Positions 1-6,421 of a stretch of 10,270 bases of DNA are shown in pieces. The stretch covers positions 1-10,270 of the forward strand of contig CAMVRW010000060.1 of assembly GCA_947169985.1 (NCBI GenBank), in the 5' to 3' direction. The notes under the pieces were generated by a model. The model was not told the DNA's origin. It did not search any database and saw only the letters and a program-made list of their open reading frames with translations. This DNA is from an uncultured Butyrivibrio sp. GTDB taxonomy: Bacteria; Bacillota; Clostridia; Lachnospirales; Lachnospiraceae. A program made the position numbers and the translations under genes. Position 1 is the first letter of the stretch. Every line of letters begins with the position of its first letter.

Positions 1-23
1 GTGTTCGAATCACGTCACTCCGA
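1..23 (+). tRNA. 3' end of a tRNA, probably tRNA-Pro (partial)
   Basis: Only the T-arm and acceptor 3' strand lie in the window. Bases 4-10 (TTCGAAT) are a canonical T-loop. GTG at 1-3 pairs with CAC at 11-13 as part of the T-stem. Bases 16-22 are the acceptor 3' strand and A23 is the discriminator. CCA is not encoded. G at position 72 implies a C1-G72 pair, which in bacteria points to tRNA-Pro, but the anticodon is outside the window, so the identity is inferred. A rho-independent terminator follows directly. Confidence 0.8.
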
Positions 24-30
24 TTGTCGG

Positions 31-58
31 AAAGCCGCTTGTTTAGCGGCTTTTTTAT
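31..58 (+). terminator. Rho-independent terminator after the tRNA
   Basis: A perfect 9-bp stem (AAAGCCGCT at 31-39 with AGCGGCTTT at 45-53) closes a 5-base loop and runs into a T-rich tail. It begins 8 bases after the tRNA discriminator base and would end the tRNA transcript. Confidence 0.9.
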
Positions 59-60
59 TT

Positions 61-97
61 TCACTTTTCAAAAAAGTGAGTGACCAAGTGAGTGACC
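61..97. repeat. Short hairpin plus tandem 12-mer behind the tRNA terminator
   Basis: TCACTTTT (61-68) pairs with AAAAGTGA (72-79) across a 3-base loop. Overlapping it, AAGTGAGTGACC occurs twice in perfect tandem (74-85 and 86-97). Its GAGTGAC core is the reverse complement of GTCACTC in the tRNA acceptor strand (14-20). Position next to a tRNA 3' end raises the possibility of an old integration site, but no integrase gene or second attachment copy is visible. Confidence 0.6.
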
Positions 98-182
98 TAA
101 CAGGACACCTTATCCAAAATGTGAAAGTCTGCCAGGATACATGATTGAAAGCTCGACGTGAACTCTACCCCAGTTTCTGATT

Positions 183-494
183 GGCAGTGCCTTTTTGACA
201 GTATTCCCTGCTGATAATCCAATTTTCAAGGATATTTGGCAGAGCTTTTTTGACAGTATTCCCTGCCGATAATTCAGTTTTCAAGGATATTGGCAGAGCT
301 TTTTTGACAGTATTATCTGCCGTTATTTCCACTTTTCCTGATATCAGCAGTGAACTTGACCTATATTGGAAGTAAAAATATCTGCCAAGAAATGAAAAAA
401 CATATTTTTTGGCAGTTGTTCTGCCTAAAAAACCACTGCCAAAATTCCAAAAATTACAATATATGGCAGTGAACGCGTCGAAAAAACCACTGCC
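183..494. repeat. Array of six palindrome-ended repeat units, ~54-bp period
   Basis: Units start GGCAG and end CTGCC (or one-base variants). They lie at 183-212, 238-267, 292-321, 346-386, 411-440 and 465-494. Five are exactly 30 bp and the fourth is 41 bp. They are separated by 25, 24, 24, 24 and 24 bp. Units 1-3 carry an internal T-tract followed by GACAG on the plus strand. Units 5-6 carry the reverse complement (A-tract, then CCACTGCC), and unit 4 resembles unit 6 at its left end (GCAGTGAAC), so the array is three units forward and three reversed. The first spacers also resemble each other (TTTTCAAGGATATT in two). Each unit can form a short hairpin by its ends. I do not recognise the family, and function is unknown. 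The open frame on the minus strand across it is judged a by-product of the 54-bp period. Confidence 0.75.
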
Positions 495-513
495 CAATAT
501 ATAAAACATCATT

Positions 514-541
514 TTTCAGAATATCTGTTTCAGAATATCTG
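514..541. repeat. Tandem 14-bp duplication
   Basis: TTTCAGAATATCTG is present twice in perfect tandem at 514-527 and 528-541. It directly abuts a second, longer duplication that starts with the same TTTCAG. No function is evident. Confidence 0.8.
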
Positions 542-601
542 TTTCAGCAGATCCTATATCAACAGAATACATTTCAGCAGATCCTATATCACCAGAATCA
601 G
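542..601. repeat. Tandem 30-bp duplication
   Basis: Two adjacent 30-bp copies (542-571 and 572-601) begin TTTCAGCAGATCCTATATCA and differ at only a few bases near the 3' end. They lie between the palindromic repeat array and the 3' end of the sensor kinase gene. No coding frame or promoter is evident. Confidence 0.8.
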
Positions 602-636
602 TTACTGGAGGGAGCTGCAAGCGAGTGAACAGTAAC
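601..636. other. Intergenic hairpin, 7-bp stem, downstream of the sensor kinase
   Basis: GTTACTG (601-607) pairs perfectly with CAGTAAC (630-636) around a 22-base loop. Read on the minus strand it lies about 35 bases past the sensor kinase stop codon, where a 3' end structure would be expected. It lacks a following T-tract on that strand, so it is not a standard intrinsic terminator. A separate 12-bp perfect palindrome, AGATAGCTATCT, sits at 648-659 between it and the gene end. Confidence 0.5.
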
Positions 637-671
637 CGACTTTCTGCAGATAGCTATCTTTGGACATGGTT

Positions 672-1961
672 TCAGCTTTTTAACGGAAGAATGATATTTA
701 AGTGGAAGATATCGTTCTCCGTATTTGTGTTGAGGGCTCCTTCGAACTTGTCTACAAGCAGCTTGATGCTCTTGATTCCATAGCCGGTTCCGGCACTGCC
801 GACGTCTCTGACCGGCAATTCATTTTCAAAGACTATATTTCCTTCATAATAATTCCAGATATGTATCGCAACAGAATCACCAAATTGCTTGAGGCTCACA
901 TCTATGAGGCGTTTGTCGGAATCGGTGACCAGATCCGCAGCAGCTCTTGCATTGTCGATGGCATTGGCAAACAAAAAATACAGAGACATACTGTCATATT
1001 TTCCAAGGCAATCAGTGTAGCTGACGCAGTTAAAGCGGATGTGCTGACGGGTGCAGAGAGTGCTCATGTTGCGAAGAAGTACATCCAGAACGTCATTACC
1101 GGTTTTAACAAGAGGAGAGAAGTTGGAAACGGATTCTCTTATGGGACCAAGATCAGGAAGATCTAGATTTTCCTTGTCGGCGAGTCTCTCAATACGGTCA
1201 AGCATATGCTTGAGGTCGTGGGTCTGCACACCGATGAATTCTACCATTGTTTTCCACTGTTCGTACTGCTTTTCCGAGGCAGTAAGAAGCTCTTTTACAA
1301 CTAGAGCCTCGGCCTTCTGCTGTTGCCATCTGTAGAGATAGAGCTGGATGACAAGGGCAAGGATACAGCATATGATCGCATAGATACAGGATGCAGCCTC
1401 ATAAAATATGTTTCCTCCCGGATGATCGGCAATCAGTCGGTTAACTCCGATGCAGGTTATGATGATAAGAACGGAAACGGCATTTAAGCGCATGGAGCTA
1501 TTCTGAGGTTTGTAATGCCTTGCAAGAAGAAGATAGGTAAGAAGATAAACTACAAAAACCACGCACAGATCTGACAGAATATAGAATGACGAGATCCATG
1601 AAAGCTTACTAAACGCAGGTATGAGCATGAAAAGTGTAAGCACCTTATTTGCAATGTGCTGCGTAGCAACTCCGGCTATACAGGCTGGGAAAAGAATCAG
1701 AAACGGAGCGTCAAAAAGAATACAGATCCCTAGTATACTTACTGCGATCACAATAAGAAGATACATAAGTCTGATGAAAGTGGATGCGGTCTGATAAAGG
1801 TCCACAAAGGACATCAGAAAAACAGAGATGATGAGAAAAGAAATGAGCTTTGGATAAAACAAAGCTCGTTTTTTTAAAGAATATACGAATAAGAATTCTG
1901 CGATAAAAATTTCAAGAAAGTAACCAACTGCTCTATAGCTGTTTAACCAATCAAAGATCAT
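672..1961 (-). CDS. AgrC-like sensor histidine kinase (GHKL ATPase domain)
   Basis: A 429-aa membrane sensor kinase. The N-terminal half (about residues 10-210) consists of six or seven hydrophobic segments with little extracytoplasmic sequence, as in peptide-sensing AgrC-type kinases. A short linker around 211-240 leads to the phosphoacceptor region THDLKHML (247-254), with H248 the likely phosphorylated residue. The ATPase domain shows an N-box FANAIDNARAA (331-341) and a G-box GTGYGIKSI (391-399). Its ATG overlaps the stop of the upstream response regulator (ATGA), and a GGAGG lies within the regulator's last codons, so the two are cotranslated and almost certainly partners. No AgrD-like propeptide or AgrB processing gene is seen nearby, so the ligand is unknown. 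No intrinsic terminator follows it. Confidence 0.9.
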   Translation of the reverse strand: MIFDWLNSYRAVGYFLEIFIAEFLFVYSLKKRALFYPKLISFLIISVFLMSFVDLYQTASTFIRLMYLLIVIAVSILGICILFDAPFLILFPACIAGVATQHIANKVLTLFMLIPAFSKLSWISSFYILSDLCVVFVVYLLTYLLLARHYKPQNSSMRLNAVSVLIIITCIGVNRLIADHPGGNIFYEAASCIYAIICCILALVIQLYLYRWQQQKAEALVVKELLTASEKQYEQWKTMVEFIGVQTHDLKHMLDRIERLADKENLDLPDLGPIRESVSNFSPLVKTGNDVLDVLLRNMSTLCTRQHIRFNCVSYTDCLGKYDSMSLYFLFANAIDNARAAADLVTDSDKRLIDVSLKQFGDSVAIHIWNYYEGNIVFENELPVRDVGSAGTGYGIKSIKLLVDKFEGALNTNTENDIFHLNIILPLKS

Positions 1962-2680
1962 TTATATCCCCCTCCAAGGTACATGTTAAGCTGCTCCATA
2001 AAGGTCTTCTTCTTAGAACGGCCTATTTTTATCCTGTCACCGCCAACAGCGATCTCATCTCCGTACAGCCCTGTAACATAGGAAAGGTTAACCAGGGCGG
2101 AGGCACTGCATCTTGCAAAATTGCATCCGGACAGCTCATTTTCTCTTTCACTTAAGCCACCATAGGAGTCTATGACGCCGTCAACAGTGTGGAACATAAG
2201 ATCATGCCCCATTACATCGATGTACATTATATCATTGGAAGAAACTATTCTTGTTCCCTCTTTTTCTTTTATCTTAACAGGCTGACCGCTTCTACTTGAA
2301 AGGAGCTTGATCGCTTTGTCAATTTTGACAGAAAGATTGCTGTAGCTGATGGGTTTTAAACAGTAATCAAGAGCATTCACACTGTATCCTTCAGGGGCGA
2401 ACTGAGGCATGTTGGTCACAAAGAACAAGATGACTGTATCGTCGATATTTCTCAGTTTCCTGGCGGCGTCCATACCGTTCAAAAATCCTTTTCCCAGGTC
2501 AACATCCATAAATACGATGTCAAAAGCTTTTTTGTAGTTATCCAAAAATGTTTCGGCCTTATTGAAAATTTGGGTATTAAAAATAAAACCCTTCTCAGAT
2601 CCGTATCTTGAAAGGCATTTTTCAAGGAAAGAGGAGTACTCGTTATCATCTTCCACAATGGCTACAAGTAATTGTTTCAT
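1958..2680 (-). CDS. LytTR-family response regulator
   Basis: A two-domain transcription regulator. The receiver domain starts at MKQLLVAIVEDD. Numbered from the longer start at 2698, it has the acidic pocket E16-D17-D18, phosphoacceptor D65 in VFMDVDL, T95 and K115 in LKP. The C-terminal part (about 140-240) is a LytTR DNA-binding domain, ending with the typical pattern LVNLSYVTGL...IKIGRSKKKTF. The frame opens at 2698, but the ATG at 2680 is preferred. It gives the normal receiver N-terminus (240 aa), and a possible promoter -10 at 2699-2704 would put the transcript start inside the longer version. Neither start has a clear Shine-Dalgarno sequence. It overlaps the kinase gene by 4 bp. LytTR regulators normally bind paired direct repeats; I could not find a convincing pair in the adjoining intergenic region. 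Confidence 0.9.
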   Translation of the reverse strand: MKQLLVAIVEDDNEYSSFLEKCLSRYGSEKGFIFNTQIFNKAETFLDNYKKAFDIVFMDVDLGKGFLNGMDAARKLRNIDDTVILFFVTNMPQFAPEGYSVNALDYCLKPISYSNLSVKIDKAIKLLSSRSGQPVKIKEKEGTRIVSSNDIMYIDVMGHDLMFHTVDGVIDSYGGLSERENELSGCNFARCSASALVNLSYVTGLYGDEIAVGGDRIKIGRSKKKTFMEQLNMYLGGGYK

Positions 2681-2698
2681 AGGCTTATTGTATAGCAT

Positions 2699-2728
2699 TT
2701 TATAGATGATTGTAAATTACGCTGTAAA
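2699..2728 (-). promoter_or_regulatory. Possible promoter of the two-component operon
   Basis: On the minus strand, TTTACA (2723-2728) and TATAAA (2699-2704) are separated by 18 bp. This would start transcription near 2692, just upstream of the preferred ATG at 2680, giving a very short leader. It is a pattern match only. The TGTAAA that forms the -35 on the plus strand is repeated at 2711-2716, exactly 12 bp away. Confidence 0.35.
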
Positions 2729-2751
2729 AGGTGCAGATTATTCCATCTTGA

Positions 2752-2781
2752 TTGAAGTTACATTCCGGAATTTTGTAAAAT
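2752..2781 (+). promoter_or_regulatory. Possible promoter of the glycosidase operon, with an internal palindrome
   Basis: TTGAAG (2752-2757) and TAAAAT (2776-2781) are separated by 18 bp, which would start transcription near 2788, about 20 bases before the GH2 start codon. The perfect 10-bp palindrome ATTCCGGAAT (2762-2771) lies between the two boxes, a usual place for a repressor operator. No regulator is identified for it. The -35 is a weak match to consensus, which fits a promoter needing an activator. Confidence 0.4.
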
Positions 2782-2806
2782 TTGGACAGATTAAAGGAGT
2801 CGTGAA

Positions 2807-4759
2807 ATGAAAAAGTTCTACAACATCAACAACGGTTGGAAGTTTTATTTGGAAAAAAATGATCCGGTTATGGTCAATATTCCCCATACCTGGAATAACA
2901 TTGACGGACAGGATGGGGGAAATGATTATTTAAGGACCCTGGCCAGATATGAGAAAGAGATAGATTGTCCTTCTTTTGACAGGGAAAAAGAGGACGTGTA
3001 CATCGAATTTGATGGTGTTAACTCGGAGTGCGATGTATACCTGAATTCGCAGAAAGTTATAAGACATGAAGGCGGATATTCAACCTTCAGAGCAAATATT
3101 TCAGATTACCTTGTTGAGGGAAAAAATTTCCTCAAGGTCAACGTGGACAACAGACCAAATCAAAGAGTATATCCTCAGAAAGCTGATTTTACATTCTACG
3201 GCGGAATCTACAGGGACGTAAGACTCATTGTTGTAAATAAAGAAAGATTTGATCTTGATCACTTCGGAGGACGCGGACTAAAGGTGAGTGCCCGTCCGAT
3301 CGAAGGCTACAAGAAGGCAGACGTCAGGGTGAGCTGCTATCTTAATACAAACAGAGGCGATGTAAGGATTATTGTCTCTGATATGGAGGGAAAAGAGGTT
3401 TTTTGCCAAAATGCAGGCAGATCTTTGAACGAAGCACATCTTGAATGCTGCATCCATGAAGTGGAGTTGTGGGACGGAATTGAGAGACCATATCTTTATA
3501 ACGCCAAGGCTCAGCTTGTTATAGACGGAGAAGTCGCAGATGAAGTTGAAACACGCTTTGGTGTCAGGGATTTCCACTATCATCCAAAGACCGGTTTTTA
3601 TTTGAACGGCAGGAGCTATGCACTTCACGGTGTCTCAAGACATCAGGACAGAAAAGGCCTTGGAAATGCCATCACAGATGAGATGCACAAAGAGGATATG
3701 GACCTTATCTGCGAAATGGGTGCAAATACCATAAGACTTGCACATTATCAGCACAGTCAGACTTTCTACGATCTCTGCGATGAGAGAGGAATGATAGTCT
3801 GGGCCGAGATTCCATATATTTCAGAGCATATGCCTGAAGGAAGGGCCAATACCATCAGCCAGATGAAGGAGCTTATAGTTCAGAACTACAATCATCCTTC
3901 AATTGTCTGCTGGGGTATATCCAATGAGATAACAATATCCACCAAGGACAAGGCAGATATGCTGGACAATCACAGACAGCTCAATGACCTTTGTCATGAG
4001 ATGGATAATACAAGATTTACAACACTGGCATGTTATGCAATGTGCGGACCGTTCAATAAGGTGGCACACATTACAGATACAGTCAGCTGGAACCTTTATC
4101 TGGGCTGGTATGTTCCGGGGCTTTTCCTCAATGATATCTGGATGAGATTTTTCCACATGGTTTATCCGGACAGAAGCCTTGGTTACTCAGAGTACGGATG
4201 CGAGGGAATGCCGAACCTTCACAGTGAGCACCCAAGAAGAGGAGATCACACAGAGGAGTATCAGGCAATCTATCACGAGTACATGCTCAGATGCTTTGAA
4301 AGAAATCCTTTCATGTGGGCGACTCACGTTTGGAACATGTTTGATTTTGCAGCTGATGCAAGAAACCAGGGTGGCGAGCCGGGAATGAACCACAAGGGCC
4401 TTGTTACCTTTGACAGAAAGGTTAAAAAAGACAGCTTCTATCTGTACAAAGCATGGTGGAGCAATGATCCGTTCGTCCATATAACTTCAAAGAGATTTAA
4501 AGACAGAACGTCAGGAAAGATAAAGATTAAAGTCTATTCCAATCAGAATGAAGTAACTCTTTTCAAGAACGGAAATAAGATCGCAACAAAACATGGACAG
4601 CATGTTTTTGAATTCACAACGACGCTGGAAAACGAATGCACCTTTAAGGCTGTCAGCGGCTCTTTTAGCGATGAAGCAGTTTTCAGGAAGGTGAGCAGAC
4701 CAAATCCTGACTATAAGCTTAAGGAATCCGGAGACAATGGCGCAAACTGGACAAAATAA
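2807..4759 (+). CDS. GH2 family beta-galactosidase-like glycoside hydrolase
   Basis: A 650-aa retaining exo-beta-glycosidase. The N-terminal sugar-binding domain spans about residues 1-145, an immunoglobulin-like domain follows to about 255, and the TIM barrel occupies about 256-550. Visible family marks are LHGVSRHQD (273-281), GANTIRLAHYQHSQ (305-318), acid/base E374 in SNE and nucleophile E462 in SEYG. A small beta-rich domain closes the protein (about 555-630). It is much shorter than E. coli LacZ (about 1024 aa), lacking the large C-terminal region, and is closer in size to beta-glucuronidases and short clostridial beta-galactosidases. No signal peptide is present, so it should act in the cytoplasm. 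AAAGGAG (2793-2799) fixes the ATG. It leads the operon, 75 bp ahead of a sugar symporter. The exact sugar (galactoside, glucuronide or other) cannot be set from sequence alone. Confidence 0.9.
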   Translation: MKKFYNINNGWKFYLEKNDPVMVNIPHTWNNIDGQDGGNDYLRTLARYEKEIDCPSFDREKEDVYIEFDGVNSECDVYLNSQKVIRHEGGYSTFRANISDYLVEGKNFLKVNVDNRPNQRVYPQKADFTFYGGIYRDVRLIVVNKERFDLDHFGGRGLKVSARPIEGYKKADVRVSCYLNTNRGDVRIIVSDMEGKEVFCQNAGRSLNEAHLECCIHEVELWDGIERPYLYNAKAQLVIDGEVADEVETRFGVRDFHYHPKTGFYLNGRSYALHGVSRHQDRKGLGNAITDEMHKEDMDLICEMGANTIRLAHYQHSQTFYDLCDERGMIVWAEIPYISEHMPEGRANTISQMKELIVQNYNHPSIVCWGISNEITISTKDKADMLDNHRQLNDLCHEMDNTRFTTLACYAMCGPFNKVAHITDTVSWNLYLGWYVPGLFLNDIWMRFFHMVYPDRSLGYSEYGCEGMPNLHSEHPRRGDHTEEYQAIYHEYMLRCFERNPFMWATHVWNMFDFAADARNQGGEPGMNHKGLVTFDRKVKKDSFYLYKAWWSNDPFVHITSKRFKDRTSGKIKIKVYSNQNEVTLFKNGNKIATKHGQHVFEFTTTLENECTFKAVSGSFSDEAVFRKVSRPNPDYKLKESGDNGANWTK

Positions 4760-4834
4760 AAAAGCCGGTAGAAACAGCTACAGGTCAGGCTGCTAAAGAA
4801 AAGCAGAAATATCATAGAAATTCGGAGATAAAAA

Positions 4835-6367
4835 ATGGGAGAAACAGTTACGAAAAACGACGGGATCAACAGAGCAAAGCTTTATCAGCTGGTTCTTTTC
4901 CCACTGAACAATGGGGCGACAAATGTCTACTATGTTCTGGTACTTGCCTACATAGCAACATTTGGTTCAAACGTGCTTGGGCTTGGAGTTTTGTTTGCTT
5001 CAGTGATGGTTACGGGAATGAGGGTGTTTGATGCTTTTACAGACCCGATAATCGGAGCACTTATGGACAGGACCAACGGTAAGTTTGGTAAGTTCAGACC
5101 CTTTATGGTTATAGGAAATCTGATAATGGCACTCAGCATTATCACCATGTATGTGATAACACCGGGAATCCCGGAATCCATGATGGGACTTAGGTATGCA
5201 GCATTTGTAGGACTATATGCGATCTGGGTTATCGGATACACTTTCCAGACATCCTGCACAAGAGCCGGACAGACAGTTCTTACTTCAGATCCTAATCAGA
5301 GACCACTGTTCACCATTTTCAATACAGTCGGATCTCTCGCCGGAATGGGTGTCATGCAGTTCCTTGCACCGATCATCAGGGCAAATGTTGCAGATTACTC
5401 TAAGGCAGAGTTTTACAAAGTTCTTACACCAATTGGAATTACGGTATCAATTCTTTTGACTATCCTTGCAATTATCGGTATCTGGGAAAAAGACCAGCCG
5501 AAGTACTTTGGAATCGGAGGCAGCAAGCAGGAAAAAGTAAAGATCTCCGAATACATCGAGATCATCAAAAACAACAGCCCTATGAAGAGGCTGATGATCG
5601 CAGGAGCAGGCTGCAAGCTGGCCCTTTCGATCGCAACAAACACTACGGTTTTGTGCATGCTCTACGGATCAATGATGGGCAACTATGATGGTCTTTACCT
5701 TCCGATGATGATAGTTGGTTATATTTTCTCGGTTCCTTTCTTTGTCCTTACAGTAAGGACCAGCCAGAAGAAGGGACAGAGAGCATCACTCCTTCGATAT
5801 GTATCTCTGGCACTTATCTGCTATGTGGGAGTACTTGTTCTTCTTCTTGCATGGAAGCTGGATGTACCGGCACTTAACCTTGTGCTTATATCAAACGGAA
5901 AATTCAGTATAAACCTTTATACGGTTTTATTCATATTATTCTTTGGAGTTGGCTATGGAGCTTATTACTCCACAGCAGATATGCCAATTCCAATGGTAGC
6001 TGACTGTTCAGACTATGAGACCTACAGATCCGGAAAATATATTCCGGGAATAATGGGAACTTTGTTCTCACTGGTAGATAAGCTTGTTTCTTCTTTATCT
6101 GCCACAGTTGTAGGAATAGCTGTAAGTCTTATCGGAATCAAGTCTCTTCCAACTGCAGAGACGCCCTTTGCACCGGGGATGAATGCAGTTGTTATCATAC
6201 TTTTTTGCATAGTACCAATGATTGCATGGGTTATCACGATCATAGCCATGAAGGGCTACATTCTCACAGGGGATGAGATGAAGATGATCCAGGATGTCAA
6301 CCAGAAGCGTAAAAAAGCCATTGCAGAAGGTATGAGTATCGAGAAGGCAATGAAAGAATTCACCTGA
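4835..6367 (+). CDS. GPH-family (MelB-like) sugar:cation symporter
   Basis: A 510-aa inner-membrane transporter with about 12 hydrophobic segments, belonging to the glycoside-pentoside-hexuronide:cation symporter family. The family signature FDAFTDPIIGALMDRTNGKF (65-84), followed by GKFRPF, is clear. D66 and D70 match the cation/sugar-binding aspartates D55 and D59 of MelB. The second conserved stretch, MVADCSDYETYRSGKYIPGI (387-406), corresponds to the ADxxDYxxxxTG region before the later helices. A hydrophilic loop is centred near 218-250, and the C-terminal tail (about 478-510) is charged and cytoplasmic. CGGAGA (4823-4828) precedes the ATG. Placed between an intracellular GH2 and a surface GH3, it most likely imports di- or oligosaccharides. 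It is longer than MelB (about 470 aa), mostly through loops and tail. Substrate is inferred from neighbours only. Confidence 0.92.
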   Translation: MGETVTKNDGINRAKLYQLVLFPLNNGATNVYYVLVLAYIATFGSNVLGLGVLFASVMVTGMRVFDAFTDPIIGALMDRTNGKFGKFRPFMVIGNLIMALSIITMYVITPGIPESMMGLRYAAFVGLYAIWVIGYTFQTSCTRAGQTVLTSDPNQRPLFTIFNTVGSLAGMGVMQFLAPIIRANVADYSKAEFYKVLTPIGITVSILLTILAIIGIWEKDQPKYFGIGGSKQEKVKISEYIEIIKNNSPMKRLMIAGAGCKLALSIATNTTVLCMLYGSMMGNYDGLYLPMMIVGYIFSVPFFVLTVRTSQKKGQRASLLRYVSLALICYVGVLVLLLAWKLDVPALNLVLISNGKFSINLYTVLFILFFGVGYGAYYSTADMPIPMVADCSDYETYRSGKYIPGIMGTLFSLVDKLVSSLSATVVGIAVSLIGIKSLPTAETPFAPGMNAVVIILFCIVPMIAWVITIIAMKGYILTGDEMKMIQDVNQKRKKAIAEGMSIEKAMKEFT

Positions 6368-6421
6368 TAAGTGAAATCAAAAGGCAATGGAAGAGTATAG
6401 AAAAACCAGGAGGGAAAAACA

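Noticed and set aside
183..494. CRISPR array
   Set aside because: Spacers are only 24-25 bp and resemble each other, repeats are divergent and switch orientation, and no cas gene is present.
183..494. Integron attC sites
   Set aside because: No GTTRRRY/RYYYAAC core sites, no cassette genes between units, and no integron integrase in view.
165..512. Open frame of 115 codons on the minus strand
   Set aside because: It runs across the palindromic repeat array. Its repeated NTVKKALP-like peptide simply follows from a period of 54 bp being divisible by three. It has no ribosome binding site and no recognisable domain.
702..1166. Plus-strand open frame of 154 codons
   Set aside because: It is antisense to the GHKL domain of the sensor kinase, whose motifs are unmistakable in the other strand.
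4760..4834. Coding-like peptide (KKPVETATGQAAKEKQ) in another frame after the GH2 stop
   Set aside because: It is open only in a shifted frame and has no start or ribosome binding site. The GH2 protein already ends plausibly, so a frameshifted tail cannot be supported from one sequence.
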